A stretch of DNA of 64,000 bases from assembly GCF_008632955.1 (NCBI RefSeq), contig NZ_CP043959.1, positions 3,596,001-3,660,000 on the forward strand. Reading direction: 5' to 3'. Source of the stretch: Streptomyces tendae (GTDB lineage Bacteria; Actinomycetota; Actinomycetes; Streptomycetales; Streptomycetaceae). Of this stretch, positions 17,465 to 26,041 are shown one piece after another (the first letter of the stretch is position 1; each line of letters begins with the position of its first letter). The notes beneath the pieces were generated by a model. It was not told where the DNA came from. It did not search any database and worked only from the letters and a program-made list of their open reading frames with translations. Position numbers and translations under genes: made by a program.

Positions 17465-18505
17465 ATGACGGTCACCGCTCCCGACGAAGCCCCCGTCGCC
17501 GAGGTGCCGAAGGTCGGCGCCGCCCGGCTGGCCGACCGCGTCTTCAAGATGCGCGAACTCGCCATCCTCGCCGTCTTCGTGGTGATGATCGCCGTCACCC
17601 AGGCCGGCAACAGCGAGTTCCTGTCCGAACAGGGCATCAAGGACCTGTTGCTGAACGCGACCATCCTGGTGCTGGTCGCCACCGGCCAGTCCCTGGTCGT
17701 CATCACCCGCAACGTCGACCTGTCCGTCGGCTCCACCCTCGGCATCAGCGCCTTCGCCGCCGGCCTCCACCTCCAGGGCGGCGGGAACCCGGTCGTCGCC
17801 GTCGCCCTCGCCGTCCTGCTCGGCATGGGCTTCGGCCTGCTCAACGGCGCGCTCGTCTCCCTCGGCCAGGTACCCGCCCTCGTCGTCACCCTGGGCACGC
17901 TGTACATCATCCGCGGCATCGACTCGATCTGGGTCGGCTCCCGCCAGATCACCGCCGCCGATCTCCCGGGCACTTTCGTCGACTTCGGCTCCGGCGGCGT
18001 CTCCGCCGTGCCGTACCTGGCGCTCATCGCGCTCGTGGTGCTGGTGGCGACGGCGTACTACCTCCGGCACTTCGGCGGCGGGCGCGAGCTGTACGCGCTC
18101 GGCTCCAACCCGGAGGCGGCCCGGCTCGCCGGCATCCCCGTCCGGGTGCGGATCCTCGCCGCGTACACCTTCTGCGGCGCCCTCGCCGGTCTGGCCGGCG
18201 CGCTGTACCTCGCGCGCTTCGGCAACGTCGACTCGGGCACCGGCACCGGCTACGAACTCACCGTCGTCAGCGCCGTCGTGGTCGGCGGTGTCGTCTTCAC
18301 CGGCGGCTCAGGAAGCGTCTACGGAGCCGCCCTCGGCGCGCTGCTGCTGACCTCGGTCAACAGTGTGCTGCCCGCCCTCGGCGTCAGCTCCGTGTGGGTG
18401 CTCGCCATCAACGGCGTCCTGCTCGTCCTCGCCATCGCGGTCGACCGGATCGTCGCGCTGCGCGTGGCCTCCGCCCTGAAGAAGAGGAACGCCCGTCATG
18501 CCTGA
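17465..18505 (+). CDS. rhaP: Rhamnose ABC importer permease
   Basis: A 346-residue CUT2 permease with eight or nine membrane helices. It has the family pattern VVITRNVDLSVGSTLGISAF early and the coupling-helix region LYALGSNPEAARLAGIPV later. AAAGG precedes ATG 17465. A 124-bp gap without a terminator separates it from rhaT; its end overlaps the next permease gene by eight bases. Confidence 0.9.
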   Translation: MTVTAPDEAPVAEVPKVGAARLADRVFKMRELAILAVFVVMIAVTQAGNSEFLSEQGIKDLLLNATILVLVATGQSLVVITRNVDLSVGSTLGISAFAAGLHLQGGGNPVVAVALAVLLGMGFGLLNGALVSLGQVPALVVTLGTLYIIRGIDSIWVGSRQITAADLPGTFVDFGSGGVSAVPYLALIALVVLVATAYYLRHFGGGRELYALGSNPEAARLAGIPVRVRILAAYTFCGALAGLAGALYLARFGNVDSGTGTGYELTVVSAVVVGGVVFTGGSGSVYGAALGALLLTSVNSVLPALGVSSVWVLAINGVLLVLAIAVDRIVALRVASALKKRNARHA

Positions 18506-19529
18506 CTCCCTCACGCGCGCCGTTCGCTGGGACACGGTCGTCGGCGCCCTGCTCGTCGTCGTCCTGCTGCTGTCCTTCACCACCGTCGACGGCTTCGGCA
18601 ACGCCCTCAACCTGTCGTTCCTCATCGGCAACACCCTGCCGATCGCGCTGATCACCCTGCCCATGACGCTGCTCGTGGTGTCCGGCGAGATCGACCTGTC
18701 CGTGGCGTCCACGGCGGGCCTGTCCGGCGCGGTGATGGGCGCCCTGTGGAACCAGGGCATGGCCATCGAGGCGATCATCCCGGTCTGCCTGCTCATCGGC
18801 GTCGTGTGCGGCCTGGTCAACGGCCTGCTGGTGACCCGGCTCGGGCTGCCCTCCCTCGCCGTCACCATCGGCACCCTCGCCGCCTACCGGGGCATCGCGC
18901 AGATCGTGCTCGGCTCCGACGCGGTCACCGACTTCCCCGCCGCCTACCTGGACTTCGCCGCCGGACGCGTCGGCGACACCTTCGTCCCGTACGCCTTCCT
19001 GCCGTTCCTGGCGCTGCTCACGATCGCCGTCGTCGCCCTGCACGCCACCCCCTTCGGCCGGTCGCTGTTCGCGATCGGGGCCGGCGAGGAGGCCGCCCGG
19101 TTCACCGGCATCCGCGTCAGGCGCCAGAAGCTGATCCTGTTCACGGTCACCGGCCTGATGTCGGCCCTCACCGGCGTCTTCTGGGCCCTGCACTACGCCA
19201 GCGCCCGCTACGACAACGCCACCGGCCTCGAACTGTCCGTCGTCGCGGCCGTGCTGCTCGGCGGCATCGACTTCGACGGCGGCAAGGGCACCCTCGGCGG
19301 CGCGATCGCCGGGGTGTTCCTGCTGGGCGCGCTGCAGAACGTGATGAGCCTGAGGGACGTCTCCGCCCAGTCCCAGACCGTCGTCACCGGCGTGCTGCTG
19401 GTGCTGTCCGTCCTCGGCCCGCGCGTCGCCCGGCAGACCGCCGTCGCCCGCGCCGCACGCCGGGCCGCCGCCGCACCACCCCCGGGCCCCACGGCGCCCG
19501 CACCCAGGACGACCGCACCGACCTCCTGA
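18498..19529 (+). CDS. rhaQ: Rhamnose ABC importer permease
   Basis: A 343-residue CUT2 permease, paralogous to the previous gene, with VVSGEIDLSVASTAGLSGAV and the coupling segment LFAIGAGEEAARFTGIRV. It overlaps rhaP by eight bases, implying translational coupling and a heterodimeric membrane channel. The last ~30 residues are an Ala/Pro/Thr-rich cytosolic tail. Confidence 0.9.
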   Translation: MPDSLTRAVRWDTVVGALLVVVLLLSFTTVDGFGNALNLSFLIGNTLPIALITLPMTLLVVSGEIDLSVASTAGLSGAVMGALWNQGMAIEAIIPVCLLIGVVCGLVNGLLVTRLGLPSLAVTIGTLAAYRGIAQIVLGSDAVTDFPAAYLDFAAGRVGDTFVPYAFLPFLALLTIAVVALHATPFGRSLFAIGAGEEAARFTGIRVRRQKLILFTVTGLMSALTGVFWALHYASARYDNATGLELSVVAAVLLGGIDFDGGKGTLGGAIAGVFLLGALQNVMSLRDVSAQSQTVVTGVLLVLSVLGPRVARQTAVARAARRAAAAPPPGPTAPAPRTTAPTS

Positions 19530-19556
19530 ACCGTCCTCGTCCCTAAGGAACCCACC

Positions 19557-20639
19557 ATGCGCAAGGCATCCCTGAGCCGTCCCTGCGCGGCGCTCGCCGC
19601 CGTCACCTCCCTCGCCCTGGCCGTCACCGCCTGCGGCGGCACCACCAAGGAGGACGTCAAGAACGAGGGCAAAGCGGCCCGCTCCGCGGGCAAGGCCGAC
19701 CCGGACGCGGCCACCAGGAAGGGCCTGACCGTCGGCTTCCTGCCCAAGCAGGTCAACAACCCGTATTTCACCAGTGCCGACAAGGGCGGGGAGAAGGCCG
19801 TGAAGGAACTCGGCTCCACCTTCAAGGAGGTCGGCCCCACCAGCGCCACCGACACCGCCGGCCAGGTCTCCTACGTCAACACCCTCACCCAGCAGCAGGT
19901 CGACGCGATGGCCGTGTCCGCGCAGGACCCCGGCGCCCTGTGCACCGCGCTGAAGCAGGCCATGAAGAACGGCATCAAGGTCGTCACCTACGACTCCGAC
20001 ACCACCCCCGGCTGCCGCAACGCCTTCGTGTCCCAGGCGTCCGCCGAGGACCTGGGCCGCACCGAGGTGCAGCTCCTCGCCGAACAGATCGGCCACAAGG
20101 GCGAGATCGCCATCCTGTCCGCCGCGCAGACCGCGACCAACCAGAACACCTGGATCGAGTTCATGAAGGACGAGCTCAAGGATCCCAAGTACAAGGACAT
20201 GAAGCTGGTCAAGGTCGCCTACGGCAACGACGACGCCCAGCAGTCCTTCCAGCAGACCCAGGGCCTGCTCCAGGAGTACCCGAACCTGAAGGGGATCATC
20301 TCCCCGACCACCGTCGGCATCAAGGCCGCCGCCCAGTACCTGTCCGGCTCCAAGTACCGGGGCAAGGTCAAGCTGACCGGCCTCGGCACTCCCAACGACA
20401 TGCGCAAGTACGTCAAGAACGGCACCGTCGAGGCGTTCGAGCTGTGGGACCCGGCCAAGCTCGGCGAACTGGCCGCCCGCACCGCGGTCGCGCTCGCGTC
20501 CGGCCAGATCACCGGCCAGGAGGGCGAGACGTTCACGGCCGGCGCGATGGGCGAGTACACCATCGGCAAGGACGGAGTGATCAACCTGGGTAAGCCCACC
20601 GTCTTCAACGCCGGGAACATCGACCGGTTCGACTTCTGA
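19557..20639 (+). CDS. rhaS: Rhamnose ABC importer substrate-binding lipoprotein
   Basis: A 360-residue periplasmic-binding-protein-like lipoprotein. The signal peptide ends in the lipobox LAVTAC with the lipidated Cys at residue 26. Typical type I sugar-binding sequence follows: VGFLPKQVNNPYFTSADKGG, VSAQDPGALCTAL, VVTYDSDTTPGCRNAFVSQA and FELWDPAKLGELA. TAAGGAA precedes the ATG. It captures rhamnose outside the membrane for RhaPQ; specificity is inferred from the locus. Confidence 0.92.
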   Translation: MRKASLSRPCAALAAVTSLALAVTACGGTTKEDVKNEGKAARSAGKADPDAATRKGLTVGFLPKQVNNPYFTSADKGGEKAVKELGSTFKEVGPTSATDTAGQVSYVNTLTQQQVDAMAVSAQDPGALCTALKQAMKNGIKVVTYDSDTTPGCRNAFVSQASAEDLGRTEVQLLAEQIGHKGEIAILSAAQTATNQNTWIEFMKDELKDPKYKDMKLVKVAYGNDDAQQSFQQTQGLLQEYPNLKGIISPTTVGIKAAAQYLSGSKYRGKVKLTGLGTPNDMRKYVKNGTVEAFELWDPAKLGELAARTAVALASGQITGQEGETFTAGAMGEYTIGKDGVINLGKPTVFNAGNIDRFDF

Positions 20640-20672
20640 CCCGTCACCCGGCCCGGCGGAAAGGCGCGGCCC

Positions 20673-20906
20673 GTGCGACGCGTGTGTTTCCTCGGACCGA
20701 CGACTTCGAAGGCGGCGAAGGCCGGCACGGAGGCCACCGGGGCCAACGCCCGCCGGCGGGCCGAGAGGGCACCCTTCTTCGGGCCCCTCGACGGATCCCG
20801 GCCCGACGAGGCGACGACCCAGCTCACCGAGACATTCCACCTCGGCCGACGGGCACGTCCCCACCTCGCCCGTGACCGGAAAGGGGCGGCCGTGCGGGTA
20901 GTGTGA
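20673..20906 (+). pseudogene. rhaM: Decayed L-rhamnose mutarotase (rhaM remnant)
   Basis: A GTG start with an AAAGG site opens with MRRVCFL, the N-terminus of actinobacterial RhaM; later, in the same frame, come ANARRRAERAPFF, LDGSRPDE and TFHLG, which match its C-terminal third. Between them TDDFE appears in another frame. About 45-50 codons are therefore gone, including the region that holds the catalytic His and Tyr of the family, and the conserved Trp after NAR is lost. Unlike the other broken genes here, this cannot be mended by single bases, so I read it as true decay. RhaM interconverts rhamnose anomers, a step that also occurs spontaneously. Confidence 0.65.
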
Positions 20907-20958
20907 TGGCCCGCCGCGCCGCCCCCCGCCCCCTCGTACCACTGGAGGTCCCTGTCCG

Positions 20959-21978
20959 ATGGCCCAGTCGGTGGGTATCAAGGACGTCGCCCGCGTCGCC
21001 GGAGTCTCGGTAGGCACCGTCTCCAACGTGATCAACCGCCCGGACACGGTCGCCGCCGAGACCCGGGCCCGGGTGCTGTCCGCCATCGACCGGCTCGGCT
21101 ACGTACGCAGCGAGTCCGCCCGCCAGCTGCGCGCCGGCCGCAGCCGCATCATGGGCCTGCTCGTCCTCGACATGGGCAACCCCTTCTTCGTCGACGTCGC
21201 CCGCGGCGCCGAGCGCGCCGCCCGCCAGGCGGGTCTGGGCGTCATGGTCTGCAACAGCGCCCAGAGCCCCGGCGAGGAGGCCGAGTACCTGTCCCTCTTC
21301 GCGGAGCAGCGGGTGCGGGGCGTGCTGCTCACCCCCGCCGACGCCACCGGCCGCAACATCGGGGCGTTCCGCCGGCACGGCATCCCGTTCGTGCTGGTCG
21401 ACCGGGTCGCCGAGGGCACCACCGAGTGCTCGGTCTCCGTGGACGACGTGGCGGGCGGCGCCCTGGCCGTACGGCACCTCGTCGACGCCGGGCACCGCTC
21501 CGTCGCGTACGTCAGCGGCCCGCCCGGACTGAACCAGGTCAGGGACCGCCGCACCGGCGCCCTGAACGCCCTCGCCGAGGCCGGACTCGGCCCCGACAGC
21601 CTGCACGAACTGCCCACCGAGCGACTCGACGTCGCCGCCGGACGAGACGCGGGCGCCCGGCTCCTCGGACTGTCCCGCCGCCCCACGGCCGTGTTCTGCG
21701 CCAACGACCTGCTCGCCCTCGGCGTGCTCCAGGCGATGTACGCGGCCGGCGTCGGCGTCCCCGACGACCTGGCGATCGTCGGCTACGACGACATCGAGTT
21801 CGCCGCCGCGGCGGCCGTACCGCTCACCTCGGTGCGCCAGCCCGCCGTCACCATGGGCGCGCTGGCGGCCGGACTCCTGCTGGAGGAGACCGAGGAGACG
21901 GACACGCCGCACGAGCACCGCCGGGTCGTGCTCGCCCCGGAACTGGTGGTCCGGCGCTCCAGCCTCTCCGCCCGCTGA
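20959..21978 (+). CDS. LacI-family transcriptional regulator (likely rhamnose repressor)
   Basis: A 339-residue LacI/GalR regulator. The N-terminal helix-turn-helix is IKDVARVAGVSVGTVSNVINRP with hinge helix ESARQLRAGRS; the rest is a sugar-binding core (LLVLDMGNPFFVDVARGAE, FCANDLLALGVLQAM, VGYDDIEFA). ATG 20959 follows GGAGG by about ten bases. It directly follows the importer genes, and LacI-type TGAAAC palindromes lie in the divergent promoter region, so control of the rhamnose genes is the natural inference. Confidence 0.88.
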   Translation: MAQSVGIKDVARVAGVSVGTVSNVINRPDTVAAETRARVLSAIDRLGYVRSESARQLRAGRSRIMGLLVLDMGNPFFVDVARGAERAARQAGLGVMVCNSAQSPGEEAEYLSLFAEQRVRGVLLTPADATGRNIGAFRRHGIPFVLVDRVAEGTTECSVSVDDVAGGALAVRHLVDAGHRSVAYVSGPPGLNQVRDRRTGALNALAEAGLGPDSLHELPTERLDVAAGRDAGARLLGLSRRPTAVFCANDLLALGVLQAMYAAGVGVPDDLAIVGYDDIEFAAAAAVPLTSVRQPAVTMGALAAGLLLEETEETDTPHEHRRVVLAPELVVRRSSLSAR

Positions 21979-21984
21979 CCGTCG

Positions 21985-22010
21985 CCCGGGAACATTTTCA
22001 TGATCCCGGG
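21985..22010 (+). terminator. Hairpin after the LacI-family gene
   Basis: CCCGGGA pairs with TCCCGGG around a 12-nt AT-richer loop, starting six bases after the stop. It closes the rightward rhamnose unit. Confidence 0.5.
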
Positions 22011-22079
22011 GTCGTTGGCCGCAGGAACATGTGCTGAACTGGGTCGCGGCCCGACAATCCGTTCGTCCCGGGAGTCCCG

Positions 22080-23381
22080 TTGACCGACACCTACCGCCAG
22101 CCCGGCGTGGTCCTCACCGACCGCCGGTTCGCCGTGCCCCTCGATCACGCCAACCCCTCGGGGGAGACGATCGAGCTGTACGCGCGCGAGGTCGTCGCCA
22201 GTGACAAGGCCGGCCAGGACCTGCCCTGGCTGCTCTACCTCCAGGGCGGCCCCGGCTTCGGGGCGAACCGTTTCGTCGGAAAGCCGGCCTGGCTCGGCCG
22301 CGCCCTGGAGGAGTACCGGGTGCTCCTGCTCGACCAGCGCGGCACCGGCAGCTCCACCCCCGCCAACCGGCAGACGCTCCCGCTCCGCGGCGGCCCCGCC
22401 GAGCAGGCCGGCTACCTCACGCACTTCCGCTCCGACTCGATCGTGCGGGACTGCGAGGTCATCCGCCCCCAGGTGACCGGCGGCGCCCCGTGGACCGTGC
22501 TCGGCCAGAGCTTCGGCGGCTTCTGCACCGTCACCTACCTCTCCCTGGCCCCGGAGGGCCTGGACACCGCCCTGATCACCGGCGGCCTGCCCTCCCTCGA
22601 CGCGCACGCCGACGACGTCTACCGGGCCGCCTACCCGCGCATCGAGCGGAAGGTCGCCGCCCACTACGCCCGCTACCCGCAGGACGTCGAGCGCGCCCGC
22701 CGTATCGCCGACCACCTCCTCACCCACGACGTGGTCCTGCCGAACGGCTACCGGTTCACCGTCGAGGCGTTCCAGTCCTTCGGCATGATGCTCGGCGGCG
22801 GCGACGGCAGCCACCGCCTGCACCACCTCCTGGAGGACGCGTTCGTCCCCACCCCGGGCGGCCCCGCGCTCTCCGACGCCTTCCAGGAGCAGGCACAGGC
22901 GCTGCTGTCGTTCGCCGGACACCCGCTGTACGCCCTGGTGCACGAGGCGATCTACGCCCAGGACGCCCGGCCCACCGCCTGGTCCGCCGAACGCGTTCGG
23001 TCCGAGTTCCCGCGGTTCGACGCGGCCAAGGCGCTCGCCGGCGACGAGCCGCTGCTGTTCACCGGTGAGACCATCCACCCCTGGGTCTTCGACTGCGACC
23101 CGGCGCTGCGCCCGCTGCGCGAGACCGCCGAACTGTTCGCCGCGCGCACCGACTGGACCCCGCTGTACGACCCGGCGCGCCTGGCCGCCAACGAGGTCCC
23201 GGTCGCGGCGGCCGTCTACCACGACGACATGTACGTCGACACCGCACACGCGCTGGCCACCGCCCGCGCGATCCGCGGACTGCGCACCTGGGTCACCGAC
23301 GAGTTCGAGCACGACGGCGTCCGCGTCGGCGGCCCCCGGGTCCTGGACCGGCTGCTCGCCCTCGCCCGCGACGAGGCCTGA
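22080..23381 (+). CDS. Alpha/beta-hydrolase peptidase (S33 prolyl aminopeptidase family)
   Basis: A 433-residue cytosolic peptidase that would release N-terminal proline or a related residue. The oxyanion strand is YLQGGPGFGANRF, followed by LLLDQRGTGSS; the nucleophile elbow is GQSFGGFC (Ser), the acid lies in YHDDMYVD, and the His in DEFEHDGVR. The length suits the larger S33 group with an inserted cap. Its start is TTG 22080 after GGGAG; no ATG or GTG fits the conserved N-terminus. Confidence 0.85.
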   Translation: MTDTYRQPGVVLTDRRFAVPLDHANPSGETIELYAREVVASDKAGQDLPWLLYLQGGPGFGANRFVGKPAWLGRALEEYRVLLLDQRGTGSSTPANRQTLPLRGGPAEQAGYLTHFRSDSIVRDCEVIRPQVTGGAPWTVLGQSFGGFCTVTYLSLAPEGLDTALITGGLPSLDAHADDVYRAAYPRIERKVAAHYARYPQDVERARRIADHLLTHDVVLPNGYRFTVEAFQSFGMMLGGGDGSHRLHHLLEDAFVPTPGGPALSDAFQEQAQALLSFAGHPLYALVHEAIYAQDARPTAWSAERVRSEFPRFDAAKALAGDEPLLFTGETIHPWVFDCDPALRPLRETAELFAARTDWTPLYDPARLAANEVPVAAAVYHDDMYVDTAHALATARAIRGLRTWVTDEFEHDGVRVGGPRVLDRLLALARDEA

Positions 23382-23428
23382 CCGCGCGCCCCCGTGCGCT
23401 GTCGGTGCACGGGGTTAGTCTGCCGGTC

Positions 23429-24172
23429 ATGACCGAGCCGACGATCAGTCAACTCCCGCCCCTGCCCGACGACTGGCGGCGCGCCCTGGCCGTGGTCGCG
23501 CACCCGGACGACCTGGAGTACGGGTGCGCGGCGGCGATCGCCGCCTGGACCGACGCCGGCCGTGAGGTCTCCTACGTCCTCGCGACCCGCGGCGAGGCGG
23601 GCATCGACACCCTGGAAACGAGTGCGTGCGGACCGCTCCGGGAGCGCGAGCAGCGGGCGAGCGCCGCCGTGGTGGGCGTCTCGGAGGTCGCCTTCCTCGA
23701 CCACCCGGACGGCGTGATCGAGTACGGTCCGGCCCTGCGCCGGGACATCGCGGCGGCGATCCGCCGGTACCGGCCCGAGCTGGTGATCACCCTGAACCAC
23801 CGGGACACCTGGGGCGGCACCGCCTGGAACACCCCGGACCACGTGGCCGTCGGCCGGGCCACGCTCGACGCGGCCGGGGACGCCGGCAACCGCTGGATCT
23901 TCCCCGAGCTGACCGAGCAGGGGCTCGAACCCTGGGACGGCGTGCGCTGGGTGGCGGTCGCCGGATCCGGCGCGCCCACCCACGCCGTGGACGCGACCGC
24001 GGGGCTGGAGCGGGCGGTGCGTTCCCTGCTGGAGCACCGCACCTACATCGAGGCGCTCACCGACGAGGACCCCGAGACGTACGCGCGCACGCTGCTGACC
24101 GGCTTCGCGGAGGAGACCGGGAAGCGGTTCGGGAACCGCCCCGCGGTCGCCTTCGAGCTGTTTCCGCGGTGA
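23429..24172 (+). CDS. PIG-L family deacetylase
   Basis: A 247-residue LmbE/PIG-L-type metal-dependent deacetylase. The zinc site is VVAHPDDLEYG (His, Asp, Asp) with a third His in NTPDHVAVG, and the conserved FLDHPDG segment lies between. Relatives deacetylate GlcNAc-inositol (MshB), mycothiol conjugates (Mca) or antibiotic precursors. ATG 23429 has only a TTAGTCT-like -10 element ten bases upstream and no clear Shine-Dalgarno sequence, so the message may be leaderless. Its stop overlaps the sigma gene start (GTGA). Confidence 0.85.
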   Translation: MTEPTISQLPPLPDDWRRALAVVAHPDDLEYGCAAAIAAWTDAGREVSYVLATRGEAGIDTLETSACGPLREREQRASAAVVGVSEVAFLDHPDGVIEYGPALRRDIAAAIRRYRPELVITLNHRDTWGGTAWNTPDHVAVGRATLDAAGDAGNRWIFPELTEQGLEPWDGVRWVAVAGSGAPTHAVDATAGLERAVRSLLEHRTYIEALTDEDPETYARTLLTGFAEETGKRFGNRPAVAFELFPR

Positions 24173-25074
24173 CCGCCGTGGGGGGAGACGAGGAGCGGCT
24201 CGCGCGGGCCTTCGAGGACCACCGGGCCCACCTCATGGCGGTCGCCTACCGGATGCTCGGCTCGGTCTCCGAGGCGGAGGACGCCGTGCAGGAGGCGTGG
24301 CTGCGACTGGGCCGGGTGGAGCCCGGCGGTATCGACAACCTGGGCGGCTGGCTGACCACCGTGACCGGCAGGATCTGCCTGGACCTGCTGCGTTCGCGCA
24401 GCGCCCGCCGTGAGCAGCCGATGGACGACACCTTCGTGCCCGACCCGGTGATCCGGCCGCTGTCCCGGGTGGACCCGGAGAAGGAGGCGCTGGAGGCCGA
24501 CTCGGTGGGCGTGGCGCTGCTGGTCGTGCTGGAGGCGCTGGACCCCGACGAGCGGCTGGCGTTCGTGCTGCACGACATGTTCGCCGTGCCCTTCGACGAC
24601 ATCGCCCCGGTGGTGGAGCGCGGCGCGGCCGCGACCCGGCAGCTCGCCAGCCGGGCCCGCCGCCGGGTCCGCGACTCCACCCCGCCGGCCGATCCCGACG
24701 CCGGACGGCAGCGGCAGGCCCTCGACGCCTTCCGCGCCGCGTCACGCACCGGCGACTTCGAGGCGCTGGTCGCGGTGCTGCACCCGGACGTGGTGCTGCG
24801 CGCGGACGCGGGCGCGCTGGTCCGGGGCGTGGCCGGCTCGAAGACGCTGCGGGGCGCGCGGCAGGTGGCCGAGTCGGCGATGATGTTCGCCCGCTTCAAC
24901 GCGCGGGCCCGCACGGTCCTCGTCAACGGCGCACCCGGCCTGGTCGGCGTGGTCGACGGCCGCGTCGGCTCGGTCATGTCCGTCACGGTCCAGGACGGCC
25001 GCATCACGGCCCTCTACATCCTGGCCGACCCTGCCCGCCTGAAGGGGCTGGCCCTGCCACCCGAGGCCGACTGA
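24169..25074 (+). CDS. ECF RNA polymerase sigma factor, SigJ-like with SnoaL-type C-terminus
   Basis: A 301-residue ECF sigma factor. Region 2 is HLMAVAYRMLGSVSEAEDAVQEAWLRL; region 4 is LDPDERLAFVLHDMFAVPFDDIAPVV followed by AATRQLASRARRRV. The C-terminal ~110 residues form a SnoaL-like (NTF2) domain, as in ECF41/SigJ proteins, where it regulates the factor without a separate anti-sigma. GTG 24169 overlaps the deacetylase stop; GTG 24178 is an alternative. ECF41 genes commonly sit beside a small oxidoreductase or carboxymuconolactone decarboxylase gene; here the partner is a PIG-L deacetylase. Confidence 0.87.
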   Translation: MTAVGGDEERLARAFEDHRAHLMAVAYRMLGSVSEAEDAVQEAWLRLGRVEPGGIDNLGGWLTTVTGRICLDLLRSRSARREQPMDDTFVPDPVIRPLSRVDPEKEALEADSVGVALLVVLEALDPDERLAFVLHDMFAVPFDDIAPVVERGAAATRQLASRARRRVRDSTPPADPDAGRQRQALDAFRAASRTGDFEALVAVLHPDVVLRADAGALVRGVAGSKTLRGARQVAESAMMFARFNARARTVLVNGAPGLVGVVDGRVGSVMSVTVQDGRITALYILADPARLKGLALPPEAD

Positions 25075-25116
25075 CCGGCTCGCGGCCGGCCCACCTCACG
25101 GCACCGGCCGGGGGCG

Positions 25117-25905
25117 TCAGCCGGACAGTTCGCGCATGAGGGCCGCCGTGTCGCGGTCCGCGGGGAAGAACGTCTCGATGGCGATCTCGTCCAGCGTCAC
25201 GTCACGCGGTGAGCCGAAGACCGTCGTGGTGTACAGCAGCGCGAGTTCCCCGTGCTCGGACGCCAGGTGCAGCGGGACGACCAGGTCGTTCGCCTCACCG
25301 GCCGGGGCGGGCGGGTCCGTCCGCGGCGGGGCCGGGTAGCTCTCCAGCTCGGCGAGCAGCTCGGCCAGACCGACGTCGGCCGTCCGCTCCAGCTGGCGGC
25401 GGACCCGGCGCAGGACGTGCGCGCGCCACTCCGCGAGGTTGCGGATGCGCCCGGCCATCCCGTCGGGACGCAGGGTCGCCTTCAGCACGTTGAACGGCGG
25501 CTCCGACGGCTCCCGCCCCACGTCGCCGAGGAACTGTTCCATCGCGCGGTTCGCGGCCAGCAGCTCCCAGCGCACATTGACCGCGAGCGCCGGGTTCGGC
25601 TCGTGCCCCGTGAGCACCGCCTCCACGGCGGCACGTGCCGCGCCCAGATCGGCGAACGCCCGCTCGCCGTGCACCGGGGCGAACCCGGCGGCGAGGTAGA
25701 GCGGGTTGCGCTCCCGCAGCGGCACGTCCAGTTCGTCGCACAGCCGGCGGATCATGTCCCGGCTCGGGTTCGCGCGCCCGGTCTCGACGCAGCTCAGGTG
25801 CCTGGTGGACAGCTCGGCTGCGAGCGACACGTCCAGCTGGGAACGGCGGCGGCGCTCGCGCCACTGCCGCAGCTGCGCCCCGACCGGTGCGGTGGTCGTC
25901 GTCAT
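25117..25905 (-). CDS. XRE-family regulator with MmyB-like ligand-binding domain
   Basis: A 262-residue regulator. Residues about 7-65 are an XRE helix-turn-helix (QLRQWRERRRRSQLDVSLAA, LSTRHLSCVETGRANPSRDM); the rest is the MmyB ligand-binding domain (NPALAVNVRWELLAANRAME, LVVPLHLASEHGELALLYTT). ATG 25905 is the first codon of the conserved domain. It is divergent from a SnoaL-like gene, with a perfect palindrome at 25940-25956 between them, which suggests control of that neighbour and of itself. Confidence 0.9.
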   Translation of the reverse strand: MTTTTAPVGAQLRQWRERRRRSQLDVSLAAELSTRHLSCVETGRANPSRDMIRRLCDELDVPLRERNPLYLAAGFAPVHGERAFADLGAARAAVEAVLTGHEPNPALAVNVRWELLAANRAMEQFLGDVGREPSEPPFNVLKATLRPDGMAGRIRNLAEWRAHVLRRVRRQLERTADVGLAELLAELESYPAPPRTDPPAPAGEANDLVVPLHLASEHGELALLYTTTVFGSPRDVTLDEIAIETFFPADRDTAALMRELSG

Positions 25906-25939
25906 GGCCCCAGGCTGACGCGTGGGGCGCACGACGGCA

Positions 25940-25956
25940 ATGACCTGGCAGGTCAT
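25940..25956. promoter_or_regulatory. Perfect palindrome between MmyB-type regulator and its divergent neighbour
   Basis: ATGACCT and AGGTCAT are perfect 7-bp arms around GGC. It is the only strong palindrome in the 136-bp divergent intergenic region and is a likely operator of the MmyB-type regulator. Confidence 0.65.
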
Positions 25957-26041
25957 CGACAGCCGGCCCGCGGGCTCGCACAGTCGGAGACCGGAGCGCG
26001 GTGCGCCGCACGGCACCGCGCCGGACGAAGGGACACCCGTC

